The notes under the pieces: model-generated
Told to the model about the DNA's origin: nothing
The model's database searches: none
The model's input: only the letters and a program-made list of their open reading frames with translations
Shown here: positions 1 through 8,800 of the stretch, piece after piece
Layout of the letters: each line of letters starts with the position of its first letter
How positions within the stretch are numbered: position 1 is the stretch's first letter
Position numbers and translations under genes: made by a program
Source of the DNA: Helicobacter cappadocius
GTDB lineage: Bacteria > Campylobacterota > Campylobacteria > Campylobacterales > Helicobacteraceae
DNA length: 64,000 nt
Reading direction: 5' to 3'
NCBI RefSeq assembly: GCF_030688855.1
Contig: NZ_JAUYZK010000009.1
Location: 1 to 64,000, forward strand

Positions 1-192
1 CAAGTCTGGCTTGATGTGGCATTCTCTAAAGTCTTTATACTCACCTTTGAGTTTGTGGTCTTTGTATTTGGATTCTAAGGTCTCACCACTAGCAAGTTTA
101 TCAATAATACTTTCTATTAGATGTATATCCTTTTTGAATTTTTTAATAGCTCTTTTATATTCCTTTGAATAAATTATTTTGCATTTATGCAT
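1..192 (-). CDS. YafQ-type toxin of a type II toxin-antitoxin system (partial, C-terminus outside the window)
   Basis: The reading frame starts at the ATG at 192-190 and stays open to the window edge, giving 64 residues. It begins MHKCKIIYSKEYKRAIKKF and contains KYKDHKLKGEYKDFRECH. The DHxLxGxYKxxRxCH block is characteristic of YafQ-like toxins of the RelE/ParE superfamily, ribosome-associated mRNA endonucleases in characterised members. The start overlaps the stop of the upstream antitoxin frame by 8 bp, the usual translational coupling of such pairs. H. pylori carries related pairs (HP0892/HP0893 and HP0894/HP0895). The catalytic C-terminal part cannot be checked because the gene leaves the window, so activity is inferred only. 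Confidence 0.8.
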   Translation of the reverse strand, partial: MHKCKIIYSKEYKRAIKKFKKDIHLIESIIDKLASGETLESKYKDHKLKGEYKDFRECHIKPDL

Positions 193-400
193 CCTCTAGT
201 ATCTCCTTGTGCATTTCTTTTGCACTATCATAAGCCTTGATTTTTCCAGCTTTGTAATCTCTAATCATCTCTTCAGATTCTTTTTTCCACTCTCTAGCTT
301 TATTATCTTTAGATATTTTACATTTGCTATTTCCAATCTTTGCAATACCTTTGATCACTTTTGCCAAATCTTCACTCGCATTTTCAATGATAATGGTCAT
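185..400 (-). CDS. Antitoxin of the YafQ-type toxin-antitoxin pair
   Basis: This 71-residue acidic/basic protein lies directly upstream of the YafQ-like toxin and overlaps it by 8 bp, the usual antitoxin-first order. The N-terminal half (MTIIIENASEDLAKVIKGIA) is compatible with a DNA-binding or dimerisation part. The C-terminal half (from about residue 45) is a charged helix ending SAKEMHKEILEDA, the usual toxin-wrapping segment. An AAGGA ribosome site precedes the ATG at 400-398. It probably neutralises the toxin and represses its own promoter. Its family (RelB/DinJ-like) is inferred from the partner and length rather than from a clear motif. Confidence 0.7.
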   Translation of the reverse strand: MTIIIENASEDLAKVIKGIAKIGNSKCKISKDNKAREWKKESEEMIRDYKAGKIKAYDSAKEMHKEILEDA

Positions 401-930
401 TCTTTATCCTTTTTGAGTTTTTGTTTATTATAGCATCTTAACATTCATTTTTATTTTATAAGGCTATGGAGAAATGTGGGGGCAGTATTTCTATAAGCAC
501 TCACTATTAGATAAAAACGATGAATGTAAGGATTGCTATAAAAGTCATTTCTTTTTTAAAATTAACATGATTTTAGGATAGCATCAAGAAATTCTATAGT
601 CTAAATAGAGCAGTTCGCCGAAGACTTAACAAAAAAACTTATAGAATTGATACCAAAATATAAGGGCTAACAAAAGTCAAAACTCCTGTTTACGTATAAA
701 AATTTCTACCTCATATATTACAACCCACAAAAAATGGTTATAAAAATAGTATGGTTTGATATTTTATAAATTATGCAACCACTTTAAAACAAAAACCAAT
801 ACAAAGCTGCATTTAAGGATGGTCCATCTTGAGATCAAAAATACATAACCAAAAGATTAGGGGGAGAATATTTTTTATAATGGGTTTGATTTTTAAACTC
901 AAAATGGTTTTTTATTGATTTATTTCCATT
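401..930. other. 530-bp gap without a supported gene; probably decayed sequence
   Basis: Apart from the antitoxin promoter at its left end, no convincing gene is visible on either strand. A 35-codon plus-strand ORF at 474-581 (MWGQYFYKHSLLDKNDECKD...) has GGAG only two bases before its ATG, too close for a good ribosome site. A further open stretch at about 577-663 reads SLNRAVRRRLNKKTYRI before a stop and is reminiscent of the arginine/lysine-rich tails of transposases, but it is too short to assign. Stops are frequent in all frames. The likeliest reading is degraded accessory DNA beside the toxin-antitoxin module. Confidence 0.4.
427..432 (-). promoter_or_regulatory. Extended -10 promoter of the toxin-antitoxin operon
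   Basis: On the minus strand the sequence reads TGCTATAAT, a perfect TATAAT preceded by a TG one base away. It ends 27 bases upstream of the antitoxin ATG. Extended -10 elements of this type are typical of the housekeeping sigma-80 promoters of Helicobacter. No -35 element is evident. No clear operator palindrome was seen. Confidence 0.6.
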
Positions 931-1710
931 TTATTTGTCAAAAATTCCATTTTTGTAAAGTTTATAAAATTCCTTTGCACTTCTACCACTTCGATTGCCT
1001 TTTATTCCCGCGTAATTCAGAGACAATTGCATTACAGCTTTAAACTCATCTTCGTTTTCACACAAGCTTTTTACAATACTTAAGTATTCATCTGATCCAA
1101 GAGTATATATCCCCATTGATAGTCCAAAACGATCGCTCAATGAAATGATTTCATCATAGACATCTTTTTGATGAATTTCTTGCACTTCCTGTGCTTCAGC
1201 AATGAGATGGCGTCTGTTAGAAGTAGCGTACATTAGAACATTTTTTGGAATTTTTTCCAAAGAACCTTCCAAAACACTTTTTAGTGATTTATAACTACTA
1301 TCTCCTGCTTCAAAAGACAAATCATCACAATAAATAATAAACAAAAACTCACTCTCTCTAAGAATATCCATCAATAATGGCAACACCCAAATATCAACTT
1401 TTTCTACTTCTATTACTCTAAGATTTGAAGCACTATGAATAAAAGAAGATAAAACACCTTTAACAATAGAACTTTTTCCACACCCTCTTGCTCCCCATAT
1501 TAGAACATTTGAAGCTATTTTTCCCTCGCAAAATGCTAGAGTATTTTTTTCTAAATTGGAAATTTCCTTATCTAGTCCCAATAAATCCTTTGTATCAAGC
1601 CTATCGAAATCCTTAATAGGATGAAAATATCCACCATTGTAATTACGAAAAACACATGCCTTTACTTCATTCCAATTACATTCAAGATTTATTTTTTGCA
1701 CTGTATTCAT
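931..1710 (-). CDS. DUF815-family AAA+ ATP-binding protein
   Basis: This 259-residue protein has a clear P-loop, WGARGCGKSSIVKGVL, around residue 92-107. A Walker B-like IIYCDDLSFE follows near residue 125, with an arginine-rich sensor segment, YATSNRRHLI, near residue 163. The run DDLSFE...YKSLKSVLEGSLE followed by LSDRFGLSMGI is diagnostic for the DUF815 family of AAA+ proteins, whose function is not established. No membrane segment is present, so it should be cytoplasmic. It starts 2 bp after the stop of the ABC-F gene upstream, so the two are probably co-transcribed. Length and motif order match the family, with no sign of damage. Confidence 0.85.
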   Translation of the reverse strand: MNTVQKINLECNWNEVKACVFRNYNGGYFHPIKDFDRLDTKDLLGLDKEISNLEKNTLAFCEGKIASNVLIWGARGCGKSSIVKGVLSSFIHSASNLRVIEVEKVDIWVLPLLMDILRESEFLFIIYCDDLSFEAGDSSYKSLKSVLEGSLEKIPKNVLMYATSNRRHLIAEAQEVQEIHQKDVYDEIISLSDRFGLSMGIYTLGSDEYLSIVKSLCENEDEFKAVMQLSLNYAGIKGNRSGRSAKEFYKLYKNGIFDK

Positions 1711-1712
1711 TT

Positions 1713-3314
1713 TTATTTCCTTGAGGCTAAATATTCTTCATAGCTGCCCTTAAAATCAATAATCTTTGCTCCATCATCAGAAGGAATCAGTTCGATAATT
1801 CTATTTGCATATGCATCAATAAGTTCTCTATCGTGACTTACGCAAATAACACATCCACTGAATTTATAAAGAGCTTCTCCTAATGCGATAATAGACTCCA
1901 AATCCAGATGATTAGTGGGTTCATCTAATATCAAAAAATTCCCTCCCTCAAGCATTATTTTAGATAACACCATCCGATGTTTCTCACCCCCACTGAGTGC
2001 ATCAATGCTTTTTTCTTGCTCCTCTCCGCTAAATAACATTCTCCCTAAACTCGTACGTATTTCAGAAGAGTCCATTTTTTTATCAAAACCTCTAAGCCAC
2101 TCATAAAGAGTTTCTTTGCCTTTGATCTCTTCGCTAACATTTTGCGGAAAATACCCTCGTTCGGTTGTAGCACCCCATTTAACCATTCCGCTATCTGGCT
2201 TTAATTCCTCCATCAAAATCTTGCAAAGAGTGCTTTTCCCCACTCCATTTCCGCCGATGATAGCGATTTTATCTCCTGGCAAAATTTTTAAACTTACATT
2301 TTGTAAAACTTTATGATCTCCGTAACTTTTAGATATTCCTTCACATTCTAACGCTTCATTTCCTATAGCTCTTTTAGGTTTGAAAACAATACTAGGATCG
2401 CGTCTGCTTGAAACTGCTAAACTTTCAATATTGAGCTTTTCGAGTTGTTTTTGCCTAGAGGTGGCTTGTTTTGCTTTACTTGCATTCGCAGAAAATCTAG
2501 CAATAAAGGATTCTAACTCTTCTTTTTCTTTTAGCTTTTTGTTGCGTTCAGCTTCTTGTTGTTTGCTAATGAGCGTTGAGGCAATATACCAATCATCGTA
2601 ATTTCCGCTGAATTCGCGCACAGTATGAAAATCCATATCTAAGATGTTTGTACAAACAGCATTGAGAAAATGTCTATCATGGCTGATAACAACCATCGTT
2701 CCTTCGTGTCGTTTAAGATTTTCTTCTAGCCATGCAATAGAATGGAGATCGAGATTATTTGTAGGTTCATCTAACAACAAAATATCGGGCTTAGGGAAAA
2801 GCACCTGCGCTAACAAAATCTTGAATTTATCCCCACCTGTAAGCGTTTTCATCGCTTCATTATGAGTGCTAGAGGGAAATCCTAAATCTTCTAATATTTT
2901 TTCTATCACCACTTCACATTCATACATTGGATCTTCTTCTGCACAGATTATCTCAAGCTCCCCAAGTCGTTCATTGACCCTATCATCGCTAAGATCCCCA
3001 TTTGCATAAAGATTCTCTTTTTCTTTGCTAGCTTCATAAAGCCTCTTGTTTCCTATAAGAACAGCATCTTTTAAACTCAGCTCCTCATAAGCGTACTGAT
3101 CTTGCCCCAGCACTCCTAAACGCAACCCTTGCTCAATAATAACCTCTCCGCTACTAGCTTCATTTTGAGAACTTAAGATCTTCAAAAATGTACTTTTACC
3201 TGCTCCATTTGCCCCAATAAGACCATAACGTTTGTTTTTATCAAGTTTTATATTCACATTTTCAAAAAGCTTTTTTGTGGCATAACGCATGGTGAGATTA
3301 ATTGTCTGTAGCAT
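1713..3314 (-). CDS. ABC-F family ATPase (YbiT-like ribosome-associated protein)
   Basis: This 533-residue protein has two ABC ATPase cassettes and no membrane domain, the ABC-F arrangement. Cassette one has GANGAGKSTFLK (about residue 36-47), a slightly degenerate signature LTGGDKFKILL and LLLDEPTNNLDL. Cassette two has GGNGVGKSTL (about residue 354), LSGGEKHRMVL and LDEPTNHLDLES. A charged inter-domain linker lies around residues 240-300 (KEKEELESFIARFSANASKA). ABC-F proteins act in the ribosomal E site to relieve stalled translation. The start sequence MLQTINLTMRYATKKLF and the linker favour the YbiT-type branch. The window also encodes a second ABC-F protein (uup), which differs by its C-terminal coiled coil. 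The start has an AGGA-like site in ATATATCCTTT (read in reverse). Confidence 0.88.
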   Translation of the reverse strand: MLQTINLTMRYATKKLFENVNIKLDKNKRYGLIGANGAGKSTFLKILSSQNEASSGEVIIEQGLRLGVLGQDQYAYEELSLKDAVLIGNKRLYEASKEKENLYANGDLSDDRVNERLGELEIICAEEDPMYECEVVIEKILEDLGFPSSTHNEAMKTLTGGDKFKILLAQVLFPKPDILLLDEPTNNLDLHSIAWLEENLKRHEGTMVVISHDRHFLNAVCTNILDMDFHTVREFSGNYDDWYIASTLISKQQEAERNKKLKEKEELESFIARFSANASKAKQATSRQKQLEKLNIESLAVSSRRDPSIVFKPKRAIGNEALECEGISKSYGDHKVLQNVSLKILPGDKIAIIGGNGVGKSTLCKILMEELKPDSGMVKWGATTERGYFPQNVSEEIKGKETLYEWLRGFDKKMDSSEIRTSLGRMLFSGEEQEKSIDALSGGEKHRMVLSKIMLEGGNFLILDEPTNHLDLESIIALGEALYKFSGCVICVSHDRELIDAYANRIIELIPSDDGAKIIDFKGSYEEYLASRK

Positions 3315-3427
3315 TTATATATCCTTTGTAATCCGTTGAAATCTAAACCAAATTCTACCAAAAACTCAACAGCTCTTTTTAACAAAAAAGAAAAAATTTA
3401 AATCAGAGTATTTTCAATCCTAAAATA

Positions 3428-3920
3428 TTAATTTTGTGTTCCGAAAAAATATATATAACCTATACTTAGACCAATAAGATAAGAAGAAGTTTTTACAGGA
3501 ATATATTGTGTGGATGAATCGATGCTTAAAACAGGAATTTGTAGAGTTTCTTTAAGTGCAAATAGAGGAATCTTGAGATTAACAAAAGATCCTAGGTGAT
3601 ATAGCAATGTGTGTATAATCCTGCGGCGATGCTTTATCTGCCAAAATTCCTGTATCCAAAAATACATCCATATTGCACCCCCAAAAATGTCCTCATATCT
3701 GTGCCTATTATGGATTTTTGAGTCCTATTATCTGTCTCTTGAGATGTTAGATCACGAATGTTGTATGGATAAATATTTGGATATCATGCTTGTTTTTTGG
3801 TCATATAGGTTTGACCAAAGAAAAAGTAAAATGCTCTCCATCAAACTTCGCAGTATTGACAGACCAAACACTTGTGGTAGAAAAGACAATCATACATAAT
3901 ATGATCATAATTTTCCTCAT
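3428..3920 (-). pseudogene. Broken gene for a small secreted/outer-membrane protein
   Basis: A start at 3920-3918 encodes a good signal peptide (MRKIMIILCMIVFSTTSVWS) followed by VNTAKFDGEHFTFSLV and then a stop at 3803-3801. Plausible protein sequence continues in a second minus-strand frame over about 3830-3637 (PNIYPYNIRDLTSQETDN, then FLGVQYGCIFGYRNFG), which also has an internal stop. It continues in a third frame to the stop at 3428-3430 (ETLQIPVLSIDSSTQYIPVK). The alternating, glycine/aromatic-rich composition resembles beta-barrel strands of small Helicobacter outer-membrane proteins. At least two frameshifts and two stops disrupt it, so it is called a pseudogene. The bases at 3315-3427, between it and the ABC-F start, hold nothing I recognise. 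The exact family is not identified. Confidence 0.55.
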
Positions 3921-4057
3921 TCTAGCTCCTGATTGAGTTTATTATCGCCAATTCTACATATTTTCTATTTTAATTTCTATAAGTTTAATCTATAAAACAT
4001 TATTTTAATTTTATAGATAACTGTATATTGTAAAAATATTTCCTTTATTACATTTGA

Positions 4058-4063
4058 TAAAAT
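4058..4063 (+). promoter_or_regulatory. Candidate promoter -10 for ccoG
   Basis: The sequence TTTGATAAAAT places a TAAAAT hexamer one base-pair step behind a TG, an extended -10 of the Helicobacter type. It lies about 100 bases upstream of the ccoG ATG in very AT-rich DNA. The remaining 3921-4166 interval holds nothing else I can support. Other AT-rich hexamers nearby make the exact choice uncertain. Confidence 0.35.
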
Positions 4064-4166
4064 AAATCATCATCATATATAAAATTCACTATATCAGCAA
4101 AAACTAAGCAAATAAGATTTAGGATTTTGCCCACAACAAAAACTAAACAACCATAAGGGGAAAGCT

Positions 4167-5552
4167 ATGCAATCCTTAATAAACACTATCTTCTACAGAA
4201 AAAGACGCTATCTTGTTTATTTTATCATCACGGTTATCGCAATATCTCTACCATTTATCAGGATCAATGGCAATCATATATTTCTATTATCATTTGACCA
4301 TATGGAACTACATCTTTTAGGTACTGCATTTAATGTCCAGCAACTCTATCTGATGCCTTTTTTGCTGATTATTTTGTTTGTGGGTATATTTTTTATGACC
4401 ACTTTAGGAGGACGTGTATGGTGCGGATGGAGCTGTCCTCAAACTATATTTCGTGTGATCTATAGAGATTTCATAGAAACCACCTTATTAGGCTTACGCA
4501 AAAAAATCTCCAACAAACAAGAAAAACCGAAATACACCATCATTTCTAATGATGTTAAAAAAATCATTGGTATTTTGATTTTTAGTGTTATTGCTCTGAT
4601 GGCTTCGGCAGTATTCTTATTTTATTTTGTACCTCCTGAAGAGTTTTTTCCTGCATTACTTGATCCGCTTAATCATATGGTTTTGATGACATTTTGGCTG
4701 TGTATTGCTGGGTTTTTGGTGTTTGATATTACATTTATTGCTGAAAACTTCTGCGTATATATCTGTCCTTATGCTAGAGTACAATCTGTGCTATATGATG
4801 ATGATACGATTATGGCCATATATGATTCATCTAGGGGCGGAGCCATCTACACTCCAGAAGGAGAAAAAATCCTTCAAGCACCCAAAAAACGAGATCCAAA
4901 TGCAGAATGCACCAATTGCGAGAAATGCGTTCGTGTCTGCCCTACCCATATAGATATTAGAAAAGGAATGCAATTAGAATGTATTAACTGTCTTGAATGT
5001 GTAGATGCATGTACTGAAGTGATGGGCAAACTAGGCAGACCATCTCTTGTGCAGTGGAGTTCTCCAAATTCTATAGACACAAAGACAAAGATCAAATACT
5101 TTAGAGCCAAAACGATTGCTTATATTGTAGTTCTCGCGATCGTGTTTGGAATTATGGTAGCTATGTGGGGCAAAAAAGAGCAAATGTTGCTAAACATCAC
5201 AAGATCTAGCGAACTTTATGAAATCCGAAGCTCTGGAGTTGTAGATAATGAATATGTATTTTTATTCCAAAACACAGACAACAAAGACCACAATTACAGC
5301 TTCAAAATATTAGATAACAATGATCTTATTATCAAGCAACCCACTAGTGATATTCGCATTAAAGCAGGAGGCAAAAGTAAGCAAATTGTAATCATAAGAG
5401 CAAAAGCAGCTCTAGGGGATAATACCTCAAAAGATGCTATAACACCTATCACTATACAGGCATACGCGACAGATGATCCAAAAATCAATGTCGAACGCAA
5501 AAGCTTTTTTGTCTATCCTGAAAAAAATGTTCTGAAAAAATATCAAAAATGA
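4167..5552 (+). CDS. ccoG: Cytochrome c oxidase accessory protein CcoG (FixG/RdxA family)
   Basis: This 461-residue polytopic iron-sulfur protein is needed for assembly of cbb3-type cytochrome c oxidase, probably in copper delivery to the CuB site of CcoN. Transmembrane segments are visible near residues 13-34, 60-79, 128-154, 171-192 and 314-332. The family hallmark GGRVWCGWSCPQT follows the second helix, and CVYICPYARVQS follows the fourth. Two [4Fe-4S] ferredoxin-type clusters lie near residues 250-285 (CTNCEKCVRVCP and CINCLECVDAC). The C-terminal roughly 120 residues form the immunoglobulin-like periplasmic domain. An AAGGGG-like ribosome site sits just before the ATG. The ccoNOQP genes it would serve are not in this window, and the gene appears to be a single transcription unit. 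Confidence 0.93.
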   Translation: MQSLINTIFYRKRRYLVYFIITVIAISLPFIRINGNHIFLLSFDHMELHLLGTAFNVQQLYLMPFLLIILFVGIFFMTTLGGRVWCGWSCPQTIFRVIYRDFIETTLLGLRKKISNKQEKPKYTIISNDVKKIIGILIFSVIALMASAVFLFYFVPPEEFFPALLDPLNHMVLMTFWLCIAGFLVFDITFIAENFCVYICPYARVQSVLYDDDTIMAIYDSSRGGAIYTPEGEKILQAPKKRDPNAECTNCEKCVRVCPTHIDIRKGMQLECINCLECVDACTEVMGKLGRPSLVQWSSPNSIDTKTKIKYFRAKTIAYIVVLAIVFGIMVAMWGKKEQMLLNITRSSELYEIRSSGVVDNEYVFLFQNTDNKDHNYSFKILDNNDLIIKQPTSDIRIKAGGKSKQIVIIRAKAALGDNTSKDAITPITIQAYATDDPKINVERKSFFVYPEKNVLKKYQK

Positions 5553-5571
5553 TTTGATAACTTCCAAGTAA

Positions 5572-5616
5572 AAACAATGAGTAAGAATTTTTATGAGTAA
5601 ATTTTTCTCATTGTTT
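5572..5616 (+). terminator. Possible terminator after ccoG
   Basis: A perfect 10-bp inverted repeat (AAACAATGAG at 5572-5581 and CTCATTGTTT at 5607-5616) lies 20 bp after the ccoG stop. The loop is 25 bases and A-rich, and the T-run is short, so this is a weak intrinsic terminator or an mRNA 3' hairpin. Confidence 0.4.
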
Positions 5617-5672
5617 AAAAAAACTACTTTATTTAGAGAAAATTTTTAAGAAAAATATTACTAAATTTGTAG

Positions 5673-5678
5673 TATAAT
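5673..5678 (+). promoter_or_regulatory. Promoter -10 for the VacA-like autotransporter transcript
   Basis: A consensus TATAAT lies in the context TTTGTAGTATAAT, in AT-rich DNA after the ccoG hairpin. It is about 180 bases upstream of the autotransporter ATG, so the transcript would carry a long leader of roughly 170 bases that includes a 46-codon ORF. No convincing -35 box is visible. Confidence 0.5.
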
Positions 5679-5734
5679 TGTTGCATAGACAACAAAAAAT
5701 TGGGTTCAAACCCTGATTGCTTAAGGACTCTGGA

Positions 5735-5875
5735 ATGAAACGAATACCTTTGAGATTTGGAACAACCTTAAAACATCTCAATAAGTCTTGTTTGATTTCT
5801 CCATATGATATTGATTTGAAAGTCTTGTCATCAAAAATCCATTTACAGGGTTTAAAATGCGATTTCAATTCCTAA
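5735..5875 (+). CDS. Short upstream ORF (46 codons) in the autotransporter leader
   Basis: The ORF begins ATG AAA CGA (MKRIPLRFGTTLKHLNKSCL) with a good Shine-Dalgarno sequence AAGGA spaced 6-7 bases before the ATG. It ends with a TAA at 5873-5875, 19 bases inside the autotransporter coding sequence and in a different frame. The autotransporter start at 5857 has only a weak ribosome site (ACAGGG), so ribosomes finishing the short ORF could reinitiate there. I recognise no family. It may be a coupling leader peptide or chance; conservation would decide. The rest of the 5553-5856 gap holds only the ccoG hairpin and the promoter. Confidence 0.35.
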   Translation: MKRIPLRFGTTLKHLNKSCLISPYDIDLKVLSSKIHLQGLKCDFNS

Positions 5876-8800
5876 ATTTTAGACTTTTCAAAATCTTTAC
5901 TATAAGTTTATTACCCTATTCATTGGTCTTTTCTGCTCAAAATGTGACAGGAGCATTTACAAATTTAAAATCAGGTACTTGGAACACAGATGCGGTTGTG
6001 AATGGCTGGGCAGGATGGAGCACCTATGGTTATTATCCAACTTTTGAGTTTGGTTCTCATACGCTAACCTTTCAGGGCTTCAACTCCCCATCAAATGGTG
6101 CCGGTGGAGCATATTTAGGAACACAGGTAGTAACTATCAACGCCGGAAAAGTCTATTTTAGCAATTCCACATTACAAATAGGAAATAACCCCAACACTAA
6201 TTCTGCATCTGTAATATTTAATGCTCCTGTAAATATGAGTGCAGGAAGTAATATCAATGTAAAAGGAAAATCCTATCTATATATAAAAAACGGCATAACT
6301 GGAAGTGGAAATCTCAATGTTGATGGAAGTTTGCATGTTGAAAATTCTAACAAGCCCTTTGAAGTCAATAGTCTTTATTTAGGAAATAGTGCAAAAATTC
6401 AAAGCTCTACATTCTCTGCAAAAAATATCAACTTATGGGATAATGTTACCTTAGATCTTTTGGACACCAAAGGCAATATAAATGTAAACACATTCACAAC
6501 GACAAAATCTGGATGGGCACAAAACCGTACAGCAACTATAGATACTCACGCAAATGTAACTGTGGGTACTATTAATGTTTCAAATTTTACTTCCGGCAGA
6601 ACTGCGTTTATCAACACTCACGGATATGGTGACATCACACTCACAGGAGATCTTAAAGTCAATGGAAGCGTAGCAGGAATAGGTCTAGCTGGTTCTGTAG
6701 CAACCTTTAAACTCAATGGAAAAAATGTCACCTTAAAAAAAGATGTTTATCTTGGATACTATAGCTCTCTGGTTGTTTTAGGTGTAGGGAATTTTAATGC
6801 TCAAGGTATCAATGTAGGAAATGGTTCAACTACAGGAAACACAACATTAGATTTTTCAGGAATCAAAGGTCGCACCACTATCAAACAGCTTGATCTAAGC
6901 ACTGCGAGTGTATATGGGAGCAACTTTGACATCACAACCCTTATTGCACACAAGGGTGCTTCGCATTCAAGGTTTTATAGCAACATCGGTACTTCCACCA
7001 TAGGAACACTCAACCTTGCCACAGGTGGCTCAAATGTGGATAATACAAAACTAATCTTTGGAGGGGGAGGTACTTCACTTACCATAGATAAAGCTGTTTT
7101 AAACTCTTGGGCGGAGTTAGATGCCTCTAGTATCACAAATGTAACGGTGAAAAATCTAATTTCATCTTACGCTACCATCAGAGCCAAAAACCTCACGCTA
7201 GGTAATGCTTCTTTTAGTAATAATAAAACCTATCTCTATGCAGATACTATCACGCAAAAAAATGGGAAATTCACCCTTAATGACGGGGCATTATTGTATA
7301 TCAAGAGTGGAAAAACATTTACCGCCGATACCTTGGATATGTACAATGCTTCTAGCCTCTATGCTTCCAACACAAATGGTGGCGGAATGAGCGGAGCTAC
7401 CACTATTAATAATATCATCTTCAATAACTCTGCTATTTACGCAAATAGCCTTTTTACCAACAATATCACCGTCAAAAACAGTGCAAATGTATATCTCTCA
7501 AAAGGTAATTATACAAATACGGGCGATCTAAACATAGATGATGGAACATATCTCCAAATTCACGGTGGAAACTTCATAAATAACGGAGAGATAAATGTCA
7601 GTTTAGGAAATGATTCAAGCAAAAATGCAAAAAATCTCATCAATGTTCTTGATGGTTCTTTTACCTTCAATATGACAATGATCAAACAAACCTCAAAAGA
7701 TGATAAAGGCAATACCATACAAGTAGATGTCCCTAAGGCCAAACTCAATGTAAATGTATCTATAACTGGACTTGAAGCAGGACAAACTTATAATCTACTC
7801 AAAACAAGGGATGGAATTTGGTTCTCTGATAATAGTGGCAAGATATACAAAAATGGCAATGCTGGTTATGATGACTATGTCAAGCTCCTCAAAAACAGGA
7901 TGTCTTTCAATACCCCTGATGGTTCTTCACTTGCACTAAATTATTGGATCAGTGATGATAGGAAAAGCATCGGATTTAAATACGATACTGGAAAACACTA
8001 CGTAGATGCAGTCCCCTATATCAATCCAGGCACTTGGGTGTTTGGAATCGGAAAAGGAGCAGCAGCTTTTGGAAATATTGGCGGAGTTCCTGCAGCAAGT
8101 GGACTCGCCAAAAACTACACCCTGACGCTACAAAAACGAACTTGGAAAAATACCGTTACCGGTAAAGAAGAAAATACGATCTATTATATGAAAGATCTAG
8201 ACTATCATAACTATGGAAATGCAGGTGCTGTATTTACCGTAGATGCGAGAGGAAGTGATTTTGCACTTGGCAAAAACCAAGATATAGGTGGCTCTGAAGG
8301 TAGTGTAACTATCGGAACAAATACAATGAAATCACACATGGTGGTAAAGGCTGACAATATCTATTTGGGAGGTCAGATCACCTTAGGAGATAGTGCCCTC
8401 ATCTCCGGGCATCTAGATTTACAATCAGCAGGGGAAATACTAGGAGATAACAAAGCTTCTTATATAAAAGTTAGGAATCATTCAAGCCTAAAAGCCTCTG
8501 GAACTGGCTTTAAATATGCCGGTTCCATACTTTTATGGGCAAATCAAACTATTACTGATGAGGTAGGATTAGATTTAACTGGCATTACAGGAAGTATTGA
8601 AATAGGCTCTATGGAAGCTTATGCAGCTCGTCCAAACGATCAGGATAGAAATGCGGGTATCAAGATGAAAAACTTCAAACTAGGTAGTCTGAAAGTCTAT
8701 AATGGAAATGGTGGATCGATCAATAATTACTTCTCTGATTTTATGACCAATATTGGAACATCTAGTATAGGAACTCTTGAATTAACAAAAGGCACTTCTG

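Noticed and set aside
3609-3899. Plus-strand 96-codon ORF in the gap before ccoG
   Set aside because: It lies opposite the broken outer-membrane gene, whose signal peptide and barrel-like sequence on the minus strand explain the region better.
5700-5714. GGGTTCAAACCC resembling a tRNA T-arm in the autotransporter leader
   Set aside because: No acceptor, D-arm or anticodon stem can be built around it; it is probably a chance short palindrome.
5629-5868. Minus-strand 79-codon ORF opposite the autotransporter leader
   Set aside because: It has no ribosome site or recognisable motif, and the plus strand carries a promoter and a better-initiated ORF.
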